A program made the position numbers and the translations under genes. This document shows, piece after piece, positions 33,608-44,747 of a DNA stretch of 64,000 nt. The notes under the pieces were generated by a model. The model did not search any database and was not told the DNA's origin. It saw only the letters and a program-made list of their open reading frames with translations. Where the stretch lies: contig OZ020618.1 in assembly GCA_963971575.1 (NCBI GenBank), forward strand, positions 35,070,731 to 35,134,730, written 5' to 3'. The DNA comes from Liopterus haemorrhoidalis. Lineage: Eukaryota; Arthropoda; Insecta; Coleoptera; Dytiscidae. Every line of letters starts with the position of its first letter. Within the stretch, counting starts at the first letter, position 1.

Positions 33608-33670
33608 GTACACGTGATTTAACGCATTTTCGTATTCTCATTCTTTCGTACGACTCAGCCGTTCTCAAAA

Positions 33671-34216
33671 ATGGTACATCCTCGACCACGTGCGATTAAG
33701 CATACAAGTGACACACGCAATCAAGCGTACTCGCGCACACACACGCATACACGCCCACAAGCTTACAGTCGCACACATGCACTCAAGCGCTCGCACGGGA
33801 TCAATCTGGTTGATTTGACTGAATCACTTCGATTAACCTTCACAGCCCATTCAGTCATTCACGAAAACGCGGCAGCAACTTACTCAGCCGCAACAACCCG
33901 ATTAACCATCCAAGGGAACACGACAATTCAATCAGCTACAACAGCAACAAAATCAGATACAACAGCGTCAGTCTCAGCAGCAGCTGCAACAACATCCACA
34001 GCAAAGTTAGCCACAATCGCAGCAGCCTCATCTATAATAGCCACAACTTCATCAACATCACCGGTATCTCAGGTATCTCAAACTCCAGTAACAACAGCAG
34101 CAAATTCAACCTCAAAAGTAACAACAAACTCAGCTCTACTTCGTGTTTCTTCCATTCTGTCTCAACATAAACTTAACCCTTTATATTTTGTTGTTTGTAT
34201 ATCAATTTTCATTTAG
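33671..34216 (+). CDS. Thr/Ala/Ser-rich open frame, unknown
   Basis: A 181-codon open frame with a His/Thr/Arg-rich start (HTHTRPQAYSRTHALKR) and a long Ala/Thr/Ser-rich middle, ending in a hydrophobic tail. The middle is built from CAACAG-type triplets; the third frame of the same DNA reads poly-Gln (QLQQQQNQIQQRQSQQQLQQ), so the composition may simply reflect the repeat. The sequence is less AT-rich than its surroundings. It lies between a Gag-like fragment and an LTR-like stretch, so it may be retrotransposon internal DNA. No domain recognised. Confidence 0.3.
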   Translation: MVHPRPRAIKHTSDTRNQAYSRTHTHTRPQAYSRTHALKRSHGINLVDLTESLRLTFTAHSVIHENAAATYSAATTRLTIQGNTTIQSATTATKSDTTASVSAAAATTSTAKLATIAAASSIIATTSSTSPVSQVSQTPVTTAANSTSKVTTNSALLRVSSILSQHKLNPLYFVVCISIFI

Positions 34217-34355
34217 CATTATTTGATGTTTTCTCTTAATTTTATTTGTACATATTTTATGTTTATATATTTTTTTCATCACATTCTATCTTATTTTTTC
34301 AAATTTTGTCATGTATCTGTTATATAAATATTGTAAAATTCTAGCCAAGGGATGA

Positions 34356-34634
34356 TGTGGCGGCATTTGGTTTATGACCCATCCAATAATTTATATTACA
34401 CATTTTAGTCGGGTTTAAAATGTTTCTTTAGTATTCTTACAGTTTCAAGTTTTATATTTTACAAATATGTATAAATTGTCCAACATAAGGAGATTTTTTT
34501 GCTATCAAATGGGCGGGCACTCCTACCCTCTACAGGCCGTCGTTTTGAACCGGGAGACTCAGTGGCGTTCGTACTCATTGTGAATCGCCTACAATTGTAC
34601 AAACACTAACTAAATAAACCATCGTTGGACGACA
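34356..34634 (+). repeat. Candidate LTR
   Basis: Begins TGTGGCGGCATTTGG just after a purine-rich GGGATGA (polypurine-tract-like) and ends GTTGGACGACA, giving TG...CA ends. AATAAA occurs near the 3' end (about 34613). Length is about 280 bp. No second copy is in the window, so the call rests on layout only. Confidence 0.4.
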
Positions 34635-34652
34635 CTGTATTTATTACTAAGT

Positions 34653-35388
34653 GTATAAATATGTAGTTTATTAGATTCCGGGATAATAGGTCAGGAACAA
34701 AGAATTACTCAGTATTGACGTAAAACGGTTTCGATAAACTTGTATTATCTTCTTCAGTTACACTACATAATTCGAAACAATACAATAATACAATAATTCG
34801 GAATAATACAATAAATTAGTCACTTGTGTCTTAATTAAATATAAAACTTACTCAATAATGGTACATTTGAAGTGATGTGAATAGTCCTCCAGATACGGGT
34901 GGATAATAAAAAAACATAGTCATATTTTATTATAGCAATATTTTAAAAACAAATTAAAAACCAGATTAAAATCACTATAAAGTCATAAAATTACTAAGTA
35001 CCACAGACTAGAAAATATTATAAAATAAAATACAGTAAAATAGACAAAATATCACAGAATTTAAAATGGAAGAAAATTAACCTTAGTTGACTAACATTGT
35101 GAAACAGACTGAAGAATACAATATGGATCGGACATCAAGAAATTATGCCACTCTCGCCAAAAATTGACAAAAAAACAAAAAAATGGCAACAAATACTAAT
35201 CAGATTCAGTGATCACAAAATAGTGACTAATTTATTGTATTATTCCTAATTTGTTTCATTTCTCTGTTTCGAATTATGTAGTGTAACTGATGAAGACTAG
35301 TTTATCGAAACTAGTTTTACGTCAATACTGAGTAATTCTTTGTCCCTGATCTATTATCCCGGAATCTAATAAATTACATATTCATACT
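34653..35388. mobile_element. Long-TIR element (arms about 165 bp)
   Basis: The left arm, from about TATGTAGTTTATTAGATTCC to TAAATTAGTCAC (34839), is repeated inverted at the right end (from GTGACTAATTTA, 35221). Shared words include CCGGGATAATAG, AAGAATTACTCAG and TATTGACGTAAAAC. Each arm contains the CTGA-GA / GAAAC hairpin motif (34728-34757 and 35287-35311), linking it to the Penelope-like repeats. The core of about 380 bp is AT-rich with no coding features. Confidence 0.8.
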
Positions 35389-37959
35389 TCTGAGGTCGAC
35401 AACATATATTTATATAACTTAGTATAGAATTGCCCCAACGCCCAATCCAAAATAGTGAGGGCGAAGCCTATTAACCCACTGCGCATTTAGAGTTTTATGG
35501 ATTTTGGCTCAGCTTACGATGGACAATTTATATGTACCATAATTTCACTTAAGAAATTATTTTAGGATAATAAACCGTCTGTTACTAGGACCCACGAACC
35601 TTTCGCTAGCCCCACAATATAATTATAACAAAAAATTGTAATTCTTAATTGATTGGTTCTCGTTGTTTAGTTATAAAATTACATTATCGATATTGACAAT
35701 ATCTGTTTAAGTTTTGGTATGGAAACATTGTCTTCTATCACGCAAATATAGTATTGCAAGTAAAAAATATTACTTATATTGTTTAAACAATGAAATAAAT
35801 TACTCTACTCTTGACATCAATATTGATGGTTAGACTGTAGGTTAACCTGCTATAAACGAAACCTGCATTTTATTTTCCAATTTTCCGTTCAAGTTTACTA
35901 ATTATACTTTGTTTTAATTTACTTTAAATAAATACGTTTCATACATTATTTGAATGTAATATTCTTGACCTAAGAATTTGAAAATAGTATTTAATATGTC
36001 TGCTAATTCTAGAGTACTTTGACGTGCATTGTACTCCATCAATGATTTTCTCCACGACCACTATAGAATTTACCAGTTCTAAAACCAATTTTGACTACTG
36101 AAAGTTAATATTCTAACACAAGAGTTGGAATGTTATTCTAAAGCACTTACCTTCTTATGCATTTTGTGTGTATTTCATTCCATCACTTGTTATGGAAGAA
36201 CTATTCCATGCTTGTTGTCATTTGTTTTGTTCACTATAAGGTATGTATTACTCCGTGCTGAGAAGTAGTGGAAAGGGTAAATTTATGTAATGTTTATATT
36301 AAATAAATGCAATATAACTTTCTAAAAAGTACTAAAATAGTGACATATGTGCGAAAAATTAAACAAATAATTAATAAAAATTAAGTTTAATGAATTGATC
36401 AATTTGCTGTGTAATATAAATTATTTGTTAAGGTAAAATGTTTGTTAAAATAATTATTTGTTAAATTTCTTTTTTTTTTTCTGGTGGTCGTGGAGAAGTA
36501 GGGTCTGTTACTCGGTTGGAAGTGAAAATTCGATGCTCGTTACTCCTCACACTTACCTGCGGTACGCGCTCTGAATGTTACACTCGCATCGAATTTTCCA
36601 AACTTGTTACAGATTATACTATTAAACTTCATCGTCAGATGAGCGCCAAGTTTCGGTTAACCATTCAATGCCGTGTCTCTAGAACAAAAAATTATAAGTC
36701 AATTGCGAACAGCTCAGTCAATTTTGGAGCCTCCACCATACGTACTACATATACTTCAGCAGTATACGTAGCACATTAAATGCCCAAAACTTTACGTGAC
36801 GATTATATTCCTTTAAAACCATCAATTTCACTAACTATAAATTATCATTTTAATGCGATGTGTCATCTGCCATTAATGTAATAAAATTAAGGGACACTGT
36901 CTTTTTACAAACAAGTAAAAATTTGACAGGAGTGATAAGTCATTTAATTTAGTAATGAATCATTACAATTTGTTCTCGAAAGCATTAATTATTTATGAAT
37001 CAACCCAATACTTTAGGTTGAGCCGACCCTTAAACTTATTGCACAGTATCAGTAGATCGCAATTCCGAAAGGATGTTCGGGATTTGAACCCACATCCTTT
37101 AAATTTTCTGATATATAGATATGTTTGTACTTTTTGACTTCCTGACTATCCTGCTAGGAGTAAATCAGTCTGATTACACAGTGTTCTACAGTTACAAATG
37201 GCCTAAACAGGATTTTAAATCAGATTTTGTCCATGTGTATGACACGCTATTATATTTGATAATCGTTGACAGAACCGGACATTTCTATGCTAGCAGACAC
37301 TAAATTATAATCACTTGTGATACATCAAACATATTTAAGACAAATTGTCAGTATTATTACTATATCGCGAACATTGAATCAACAGCAATCAGTATAGAAA
37401 TTGACATTGATACAGTGGGAAGACTAATAGATTATCAAGGGAGTTGATGAAGACTGGACCATATATCCACATATCCCAATAGTGTGACATACTGACCAAC
37501 AGACAACCACTTCGACATTGACAGCACTGATAACTGTATATGCATCATGTCACTACTCTTGTTCCAGATGCACTCGAGATAGATGAGATATTGTTGCTTT
37601 GTAGTTCACAAATCTACACTGCTTTATTTTCGCTATGTATTAGGTATCTCGGAAAGAAAGTTTGATGGAACAAGTGTCATGAAACAAATATATTTATTAA
37701 TTATGTCTAAAATATATTTCCTTCATTACAAAACACTTAGGTTATTAGCACCCCCATACATTTTTCCACTACATATTACCAATTTGGATAAAAGGTTGTT
37801 AAATGGTAACATATTTTATTATTTTACAGAATATTTTATTTAACTGACTGCAGTTTAGGTTCTCGGCATTGTTAAAGTTACATTAAAGTTGAATTATGTC
37901 TTACCTGTACTAATAGTTCTCGAGTAATTGTTCTGGATGTTCATTTATTAAAGACTAAT
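35389..37959. other. No gene recognised (2.6 kb)
   Basis: Mostly AT-rich. A frame at 36516-36779 has no known domain; its DNA starts with a hairpin (GAAAATTCGATGC near 36525 and its complement near 36590). At about 37070-37100, AAAGGATG on the minus strand precedes TGGGTTCAAATCCC, a B-box-like hairpin, but no tRNA fold can be built around it. Confidence 0.35.
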
Positions 37960-38888
37960 CAGTGGCACAGCCAAGGTGGGGCCGACGGGCCTGGGACCCT
38001 CCCAGGACCAGCAGATTACACGGTGCTGCTCGGAGAGTTGAAGATAAAATTTGTTAACCACAACATTAGTTAATTTTTAAATTACTTCATTGTAAACTAT
38101 ATTGGCATTTTTTATTTATTTTTTTTCGTATAAATAATAATTTTTTTAAGATTGCCTACTCTTGATAAAGTGACATAATTATTGTTCAAGTGAATATAAA
38201 TCATTTTCCAAATATGCTCCAACGAATTATATGAAGGGGAGCGTTGATCCTTTTTCCCCCTGTCACATCGACTAAAACATTCGCCCAGCCAAATGATAAA
38301 ACTGTTTTAAACAACTAATTACTCGATTCAGATAAGATAAAGTGGAAATCTGACTTCGGTATATTCTTCACACGAGTCTGTTCGTTCGGTACAAATTATG
38401 GCCAAGCGGCTGATTTAAAGAACTGAACATAAGTAAGAAAAATATTGAGACTTCAAAAATACATCCCGCGAAAAATATAAATAAATATGTATTTATCGAA
38501 GAAAAAATCAAGTGCAAGTTTTTGATACATGGATTAACAATTATATTTTTTTATCAACAAATAATGGAATTATTATTTGGTATAAAGATCAATATCCAAC
38601 AGCAGGATGTCGAACTGATTTGGGTCGCAGTCTATTTTACATACAAAATGATAAGCAGTGACGGAACTTTAAATATCCCGAAGGGTTTCTTGACATTTTT
38701 TTATAAACTGAAAAGGGGAAGAGCGTATATTTTACATTTTTAAATATATTTTTCCCCTAAATAAGCTCAAGTGATTTTGATCACCGCTTCAGGGGCCACA
38801 AAAAATAAGGTTGAGGGCCGTATGAGGCCCGCGTGCCCTCGAAATTTGATTCGGCCCTCCCCAAGACAAAATCCTGGCTGCGCCACTG
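37960..38888. mobile_element. hAT-type non-autonomous element
   Basis: Ends CAGTGGCACAGCCAAGG and inverted CAGTGGCGCAGCCAGG. The flanks AGACTAAT and CATCTAAT share the last five bases, an aged 8-bp duplication. Subterminal GGGCCTGGGACCCTCCC and GGCCCTCCCC blocks are hAT-like. Inside, 38385-38480 matches a piece of family A (compare 51130-51270). The small frame 38522-38743 has no recognisable domain. Confidence 0.75.
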
Positions 38889-39620
38889 CATCTAATAAAG
38901 TAGAACAATATTGATAACCAATATTTCCTGATACACATAAACTAGACGAAAGTTAGAACTGGTAGAAAGCATTTGGTAAATAGGCATATAGGTGTAGTAA
39001 TTTACTTCCAACTTCCTTAAATATATGGTTACCTAAACACCTGGTTGAAAACAATAAAAAAACAAAGCATCATTTGAACAGTAAGGTCACGATTGTCCAA
39101 GCGCTCCGTGTAGGGCATTAGGTAAACTGGCATATATCCGGCGCACAAGACTTATTACACTAACTCTGCTATTAAATTAAAACGATTTATACGAACCGGC
39201 GCCCATTAATAGGCAAGTACAAGGAGCCTGCTGGTGGGGAAAAGGAACGTATATGAATATTAATGCGTGTTTGTCTCTCTTTAGAGAAACGGAATCATCA
39301 CTGGTTCATGTTTGCAGCGGGACATCTATCACCTGGGTTTCTTCTTGTGTTGTCACCCAACTCGACTCTCCGCCTGAATTTGATATGATGTTAACAGAAT
39401 GTAATATTAAATATTTCAGATGAATACACAATCCATTTAAAACAGTTTTCAACCATTTTTTCTGTTTGATTTTAAATGCAATTTACTTTATTAATTTTTT
39501 TATTATTTGCTTCAGTAACAACGATTATTAGCACCTTAATATACATTATTGGATATAAATACATAAATATAGATATACATTAGCTATATATATATTAATA
39601 TAGGTGGATGTAATCATATA
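38889..39620. other. No gene recognised
   Basis: A somewhat less AT-rich stretch at 39090-39370 (AGGAGCCTGCTGGTGGGG) shows no recognisable coding or repeat structure. Confidence 0.35.
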
Positions 39621-40275
39621 TTAAATTAAATTATACATTTTGGTTTGTTTCATGAAGTTCAGAGAATCTTTGGCTGTGGAAGGTGATAGAGCTTCCTTCA
39701 GAGTTTGGAGTAGGTTGGTGTTTCTTCTCTCTTGATCATATTTTGGGCATTCTAACAGGAGATGGTGTATGGTAATTTTCGAGTTACATAGATCACAAGC
39801 GGTGGGTTCTTCGTGAGCAAAAATGTGTTTGTGAGTTAGTAACGTGTGGCCTATTCTCATTCTGGTTATCACTATCTGGTCTTGTCTATTTTCAATATCA
39901 ACCCAAGGTGTGGTGTCTTCTTTGATATTTCTGAGATGATTGTTGTTAGTTGTTTTCTAGGTTTCGAACCATTTTTCTTTGATTTTCCTTTTTATTTGTG
40001 CTATGAGGTCTATGTGGGGGATAACTATGTCTTCTCGTTCGTTTCCATGGATTCCAATATGAGATGGGATCCACAAGATGACTATTTGTTTTCCAGTGAA
40101 TAGTGCTTGGTGGAAGTTATTCTGGATTTGTATTGATATCTAGTCTTCAGGATATAGTTTTTGGTTGCTTCTTATTGTGGCCATGGAGTCGACTTGAATT
40201 ATGTATTGAGCTGGTTCGTCTTGGTGTGTAAGAATCAATTCCGATCCTTTTAGCAGGGCGTACATTTCTGCGCCC
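39621..40275 (-). pseudogene. I-type LINE ORF2, 3'-terminal fragment
   Basis: The minus strand gives the second half of an RNase H domain (AEMYALLKGSELI with Glu, QVDSMAT with Asp) and IVILWIPSHIGIHGNERED. Last comes the C-terminal zinc knuckle CDLCNSKITIHHLLLECPKY (C-x2-C-x7-H-x4-C, about 39750-39810), ending at 39621. One in-frame stop (TAG after KWFET) interrupts it. It is 5'-truncated at about 40275, where a mariner fragment abuts. It complements the RT/RNase H piece at 7503-8808 but is a distinct copy. Confidence 0.85.
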
Positions 40276-40285
40276 TGAAAAAGTG

Positions 40286-40441
40286 TGTGGACAGCGATTT
40301 TTATTACCTCAAGAAGCTGTTGAAGCCTTAGAAAATCATGTATTTGAGATAACAACTTCAAAGTGGATAAAATGTTCGAGAATTGGTTTGAACGCATGCA
40401 AAATTGTATAAATCTTGAAGGCATATATTTAAAAAGAAATA
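40286..40441 (+). pseudogene. Mariner transposase C-terminal fragment
   Basis: Plus-strand frames read CGQRFLLPQEAVEALENHVF and, after a one-base frameshift near 40360, DKMFENWFERMQNCINLEGI. Both are typical of the last 50 residues of mariner transposases (V--L--H---E, KMFE-WF-RM--CI---GEYFEK). No TIR was found. It abuts a LINE fragment on the opposite strand within about 12 bp. Confidence 0.75.
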
Positions 40442-41006
40442 AAACAGTTAAAAAAAATTCTTTCTTAGTTTTTGTGCAAACTTAAAAGGTAGACCTCGTA
40501 TTTGGTGTTCTATTTTGAATCTGCCGCAGTTCTCAGTATAAGTGCTGCGGGTAAATATAGTATAAATTTCGTAAAGAACACGTGTACTAAGTTATATTCC
40601 ATTATTGTGAACTACAATATTTTTCGACAAATATTCTAAACTATAAACAATCATGTGGAAAAAACGTATTATTTGAACATTTCTACATAAAACTTTATAA
40701 ACAAGCCATTTGAGATCCATAAATATATTTAAAATATTACAATTTTTTTTTGTCTGATATCTAGTATTAACGTACTGAGCGATAACCATTTTACAACATA
40801 TTTTCTACAATTAAAAATCCTTTTATACAGGCAAAACTCGCAGTAAATTTGTATGTATAGATTGTTATTAAATTTATTTCAAATTGTTTGTTTTGTCTAA
40901 GAAATTTATAATCTGTGGGGGTTACACGCACCTTTAATATGTTTCCTTAATAAACGAGTTATCCCTCAGCATTAAAAATTAATATGGTTTAAAAATTACA
41001 TATATA
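40442..41006. other. No gene recognised
   Basis: AT-rich sequence; nothing assignable. Confidence 0.4.
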
Positions 41007-41386
41007 AGTAGTCCTCGACTTACAACGGGATTCCGTTAGTAAGACTCCACCGTAAGTCGATGTTAAGGTAAGTAGGATGTGCAATTTTTTTAAATATATC
41101 ATTAAGTACACTACTGTTCTTTTATAAATTAGTGTTTCATATATCTTTCATTTTTAACATTACATATAAAATTGCATGTATACATACAGTCCAGTCGATA
41201 TAAATGGAAGAGTGTATAAAAGTTAACATACTTTATATGTATATAAATATTAAACATATTCGAGAATAACATCAGCAAAATTAATCGCGATAACAGTGTA
41301 TGAAACATTACTACAAAAAAGTACATGTTTGTAAGGTCGTATGTGTGTTTGTTGTAAGTAGAATACGGCGTAAGTCGAGGACTACC
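41007..41386. mobile_element. Tc1/mariner-type MITE (TA TSD)
   Basis: Ends AGTAGTCCTCGACTTAC and inverted GGTAGTCCTCGACTTACG, flanked by TA (41005-41006, 41387-41388). The CCTCGACTTAC core is shared with the MITE at 10847-11435, so both may respond to related transposases. The interior is AT-rich and non-coding. Confidence 0.85.
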
Positions 41387-41514
41387 TATATTAATAAAGT
41401 ATTTCCCACATTTTATTTTTTTCTTTGATACTTATTATACCATAACAATTAAAGCGCGGCCAGATTAAGTGATGATATCTCGTATAAAGAAAGCGGCATA
41501 TCATATTATATAAT

Positions 41515-41755
41515 ACCTTTGATACGATTTTGCAATGGTTTAGTATTCATCGGGACACCATAATATTGGACGTATGCCATTGCTGATAGTACTAAGCTAT
41601 AATGGTACAATATATATGGAGTGTATCAAAGAGATGTATTAATTCAAAAAAAAAAAAAAAAAATGAACACTTATAGTACTGGGCTAGAATAGTACAATAT
41701 ATAAAAGTATAAGCATTAAAGAGGTATAATACTTCATAAAATATAAACTTCGAAT
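41515..41755 (-). repeat. Penelope-like terminal repeat, left part of split copy
   Basis: The sequence GGACACCATAATATTGGACG, then GCCATTGCTGATAGTACTA, then TATAATACTTCAT matches the minus strand of the copy at 49625-49905. It stops exactly at the 8-bp duplication CTTCGAAT of the hAT inserted at 41756 and resumes at 44748. An 18-base A run near 41645 is inserted or expanded. Confidence 0.7.
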
Positions 41756-41844
41756 CAGGCCCGCGCCTAGCAGTTTTAGCACTGAGCACCCGTACCTCGC
41801 TACGGTATATTAACGATCTCATTAGTGTCATTAGTGTAAAATAC

Positions 41845-43990
41845 TCAGTTTGTTTTTAAACATGTGTATGGGTAATCTTTGTAAGCAAAATCCTAGTCGA
41901 TATCTTATTTGTCCTAAGAGATATTGAAGAATCCGTGAAAAAACATTTTATTCTTTTTCACCATATAGAGGTCGAACTTCAAAAAAACCTTTCTTAGTGG
42001 GTTAGGTTACGTCATACTGAGAAAAAAAAAACTGTGTTAAACTTTTTAAATATTTTAAAGACATTTATATATATATATCAAAAAGGAATGTTATAACTCA
42101 ACAATGGGAGAAAATACGAAGGGTTATATACCCTGAATGCAAATCCACCCTTTTAGGGGTTGATTAGGGTAACATTTTAAAATAAGTTTTAGTTTAAATA
42201 AGTATGGGTAACTTTTGTAAACAAAAAACAATATCTCAATAGTCCTAAGAGATATTGAGGAATCCGTGAAATCACATTTTAGCCCTTTTCACCCCCTTAG
42301 GGATCGAATTTTATAAAGTTCCATATTAGTGGATGCTTTCGTCATGGAGGGAAAATATTTTCCGAATTTCATGTCTTTATGTCAAGGGACGTCCTATCGA
42401 ATAAAAAATACCAATTAACCCCATTAAGGATGAAATTTAAAAAACCTTAGGGGTTGATTAGGGCAAAACCCTGAATTTCTGTTTTAAAAATTTGTATGGG
42501 TAACCTTTGTAAGCAAAAACCAAGTCGATATCTGATTGGTTCTAAGAGATATTGAGAAATTCCTGAAGTCATATTTCACCCACTTTTTACCCCCTTAGAG
42601 GTCAACTTTCGAAAAATCTCTTCTTAGTGGAATATGTTTTGCGAATTTCATGTATCTATGTCCAAGAAACGTTCTATCGAATAAAAAATATCTTTTACCC
42701 CTTTAAGGGTGAAATTAAAAAGAAACTGCCAAAATTATTTCAAGGTATTTAAAAAGACACATATGTGCCAAAAAGGAATGTTATAACTCAACAAATACAG
42801 GAAATACGATTGGATGTATAATTAAGTCCGAATGTAGATTCACAATTTTAGGGTTTGATTAGGACAAAATCCTGAAAAAGGTTTTTCGGCTTTTGTATTG
42901 GTAGGTAATCTTTATAGGCAAAAACCAAATCGATATTTTATTGGTCCTCAGAGATAGTAGAGAATCATTGAAACCACATTTCACCCCTTTTAACCCTTTA
43001 GGGGGAAATTAAAAGAACTCTTAAAACTATTTCGAGATATTTAAAAAAGACATCTATGTGCCAAAAAGGTATGTTATATGTAAGTCAACAAACAAAAATA
43101 ATTCACCTCGATTGTATATTCACCCCTTTACGGGTTGATTAGGACAAAAATCTGAAACAAGTTTTACGGAATTTGTGTGAGTAATCTTTGTAGGTTAAAA
43201 TTGATCCTAAGAGATATTAAGGAATCCTTGAATTGACATTTCACCCCTTTTCACCCTTTAGGGACATAATTTTAAAAAACTATCAATACTATGTCGAGAT
43301 ATTTTAAAAGGACACTTTTGTGCCAAAAAGAAATTGTGTAACTCAACAAACACAGGAAATACGACGGGATGTATAATTCACCCCGTTTGTAGATTCACCC
43401 CTTTAGGGGTTGACTAGGATAAAAACCTGAAATAAGTTTTTCGGTATTTGTATGAATAATCTTTGTAAGCAAAAACCAAGTCGGTATCTTATTGGTCCTA
43501 AGAGATATTAAGGAATCCTTGAATTAATATTTCACCCCTTTTCACCCTTTAGGGACGTAATTTTAAAAAACTGTCAATTCCATTTCGAGATATTTTCAAA
43601 AGACACTTAAGTGCCAAAAAGAAACCTTATAACTCAACAAACACAGGAAATACGACGGGATGTAAAATTGACCCCGATTGTAGATTCACCTCTTTAGGGG
43701 TTGATTAGGACAAAATCCTGAAATAGATTTTTCGGCATTTGTATTGGTAATCTTTATAAGCAAAAAATAAGTCGATATCCCATCGACCCGAAGAGATATT
43801 ATAGAATCCGTGAAATCACATTCCACCCCTTTTCGCCCCTTAGGGGTTGAATTTCTAAAAATCCCTTCTTAGTGGGTGCTTACATCATGGAGGGAATATA
43901 CTCTCCAAATTTCTAGTTTCTAGGCCCAGGGTTTCGGGCTGGGCGGTGTCAGTCAGTCAGTCAGTCAAGACACTGCCTTTTATATATATA
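41845..43990. repeat. Degenerate tandem array, about 7 units of 280-400 bp
   Basis: Each unit contains, in order, TGGGTAATCTTTGTAAGC, AAAAACCAAGTCGATATCTT, CCTAAGAGATATTGAGGAAT, TTTCACCCCTTTTCACCC and AGGGGTTGATTAGGAC. Further on come GGAATGTTATAACTCAACAA and ACAGGAAATACGA. Unit starts fall near 41862, 42203, 42497, 42893, 43176, 43457 and 43742. The array ends with GGGCTGGGCGGTGTCAGTCA, then TTTTATATATATAGATTTTT, a terminus seen in insect repeats. It is not coding. It may be an element with internal minisatellite structure (Helitron-like elements often have this), but I see no diagnostic CTRR end. Confidence 0.8.
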
Positions 43991-44124
43991 GATTTTTATT
44001 TTTAAATTTTACAACATATACTTAGACATAGAAAAAGAAAACATTTATTATTGTTGTTTGTATATTATCATCATATAACGTAAAACAATGCAAGCCATAA
44101 CATAAAACAATGATAGGTTTTCTA

Positions 44125-44570
44125 AATAAATTGAGCTATTCGCGCTTTAATTTTGGTAAATTGCTTAATTAAATCTTCGGTATCTAATTATTTTAATAGA
44201 TTCGATCCTATTGAGATAATAGCAAGGTTACTTAGTCGATTTAGGCCCATAGTTGATTTCAAATATTTTTTTTATTATTGAGTTTTAAAAATGAACGCTT
44301 TGCGGTCGCGACAGAAACCGGCATTGTTAATAAACTACGCAGTATTATGCTTATGTTAGGATGCGAATTCATTAAGATGTTAATGGTTATATAATTTAAA
44401 GTTAGTTTTGGAGGATTAATAGTTTCTTCATCTAAATTTAGTAAAAATTTTAATTTTTGAACGTGCTCTACAGCAATATTATCTCGCTCGTTGAGTATGG
44501 AACAACCGTCTATCAGTGGTGTAAGAAGACAAGTGAATCCAATTAGATTCTGAGTCTTAGTTTGTTTCAG
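44125..44570 (-). pseudogene. hAT transposase, C-terminal region
   Basis: The minus strand reads TQNLIGFTCLLTPLIDGC and NERDNIAVEHVQKLKFLL. Then comes the dimerisation signature LRSLLTMPVSVATAKRSFLK, and in other frames RLSNLAIISI and LDTEDLIKQFTKIKARIAQF. This is the zinc-finger MYM / DUF4371-type hAT C-terminus (usual form PVS-A-AERSFSKLKLIK). The Glu of AERSF is Lys here, and there are several frameshifts and stops after KLNNKKN. The N-terminal BED-type finger and catalytic regions are gone. Confidence 0.8.
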
Positions 44571-44747
44571 ACATTGTAGTTTCCAGCTCCCACTCCAACC
44601 CAGACTATGCAGCTACTGAACTGACGTAAGGAACGATTTTTTGGTTTATAATCGAGAAAGTATATTATCTATATTTTTCTTGGAGTTTTGGCGCCGTTGT
44701 GCACCGCACAACCTTCCACTTATACACGGCGCGGGCCTGATTCGAAT

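Larger units (their letters stand above)
41756..44739. mobile_element. hAT element, 2.98 kb, with decayed transposase
   Basis: Perfect 12-bp ends CAGGCCCGCGCC / GGCGCGGGCCTG are flanked by CTTCGAAT (41748-41755) and ATTCGAAT (44740-44747), seven of eight identical. It contains a hAT transposase C-terminus on the minus strand (44125-44570). Most of the remaining space (41845-43990) is a degenerate tandem array that has replaced the rest of the gene. It sits in a Penelope-like repeat whose uninterrupted paralogue is at 49625-49905. Confidence 0.9.

Noticed and set aside
36516..36779. 87-codon frame considered as a host exon
   Set aside because: No recognisable domain, and splice sites at its edges are unconvincing.
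37070..37105. Possible tRNA T arm with B box on the minus strand
   Set aside because: The sequence is a simple hairpin; no D, anticodon or acceptor arm can be built at the right distance.
40140..40424. 94-codon minus-strand frame
   Set aside because: A chimera of true LINE RNase H sequence and the antisense of a mariner transposase tail; not one protein.
41845..43990. Array considered as a CRISPR locus
   Set aside because: Units are 280-400 bp, degenerate along their whole length, with no short conserved repeat alternating with unique spacers.
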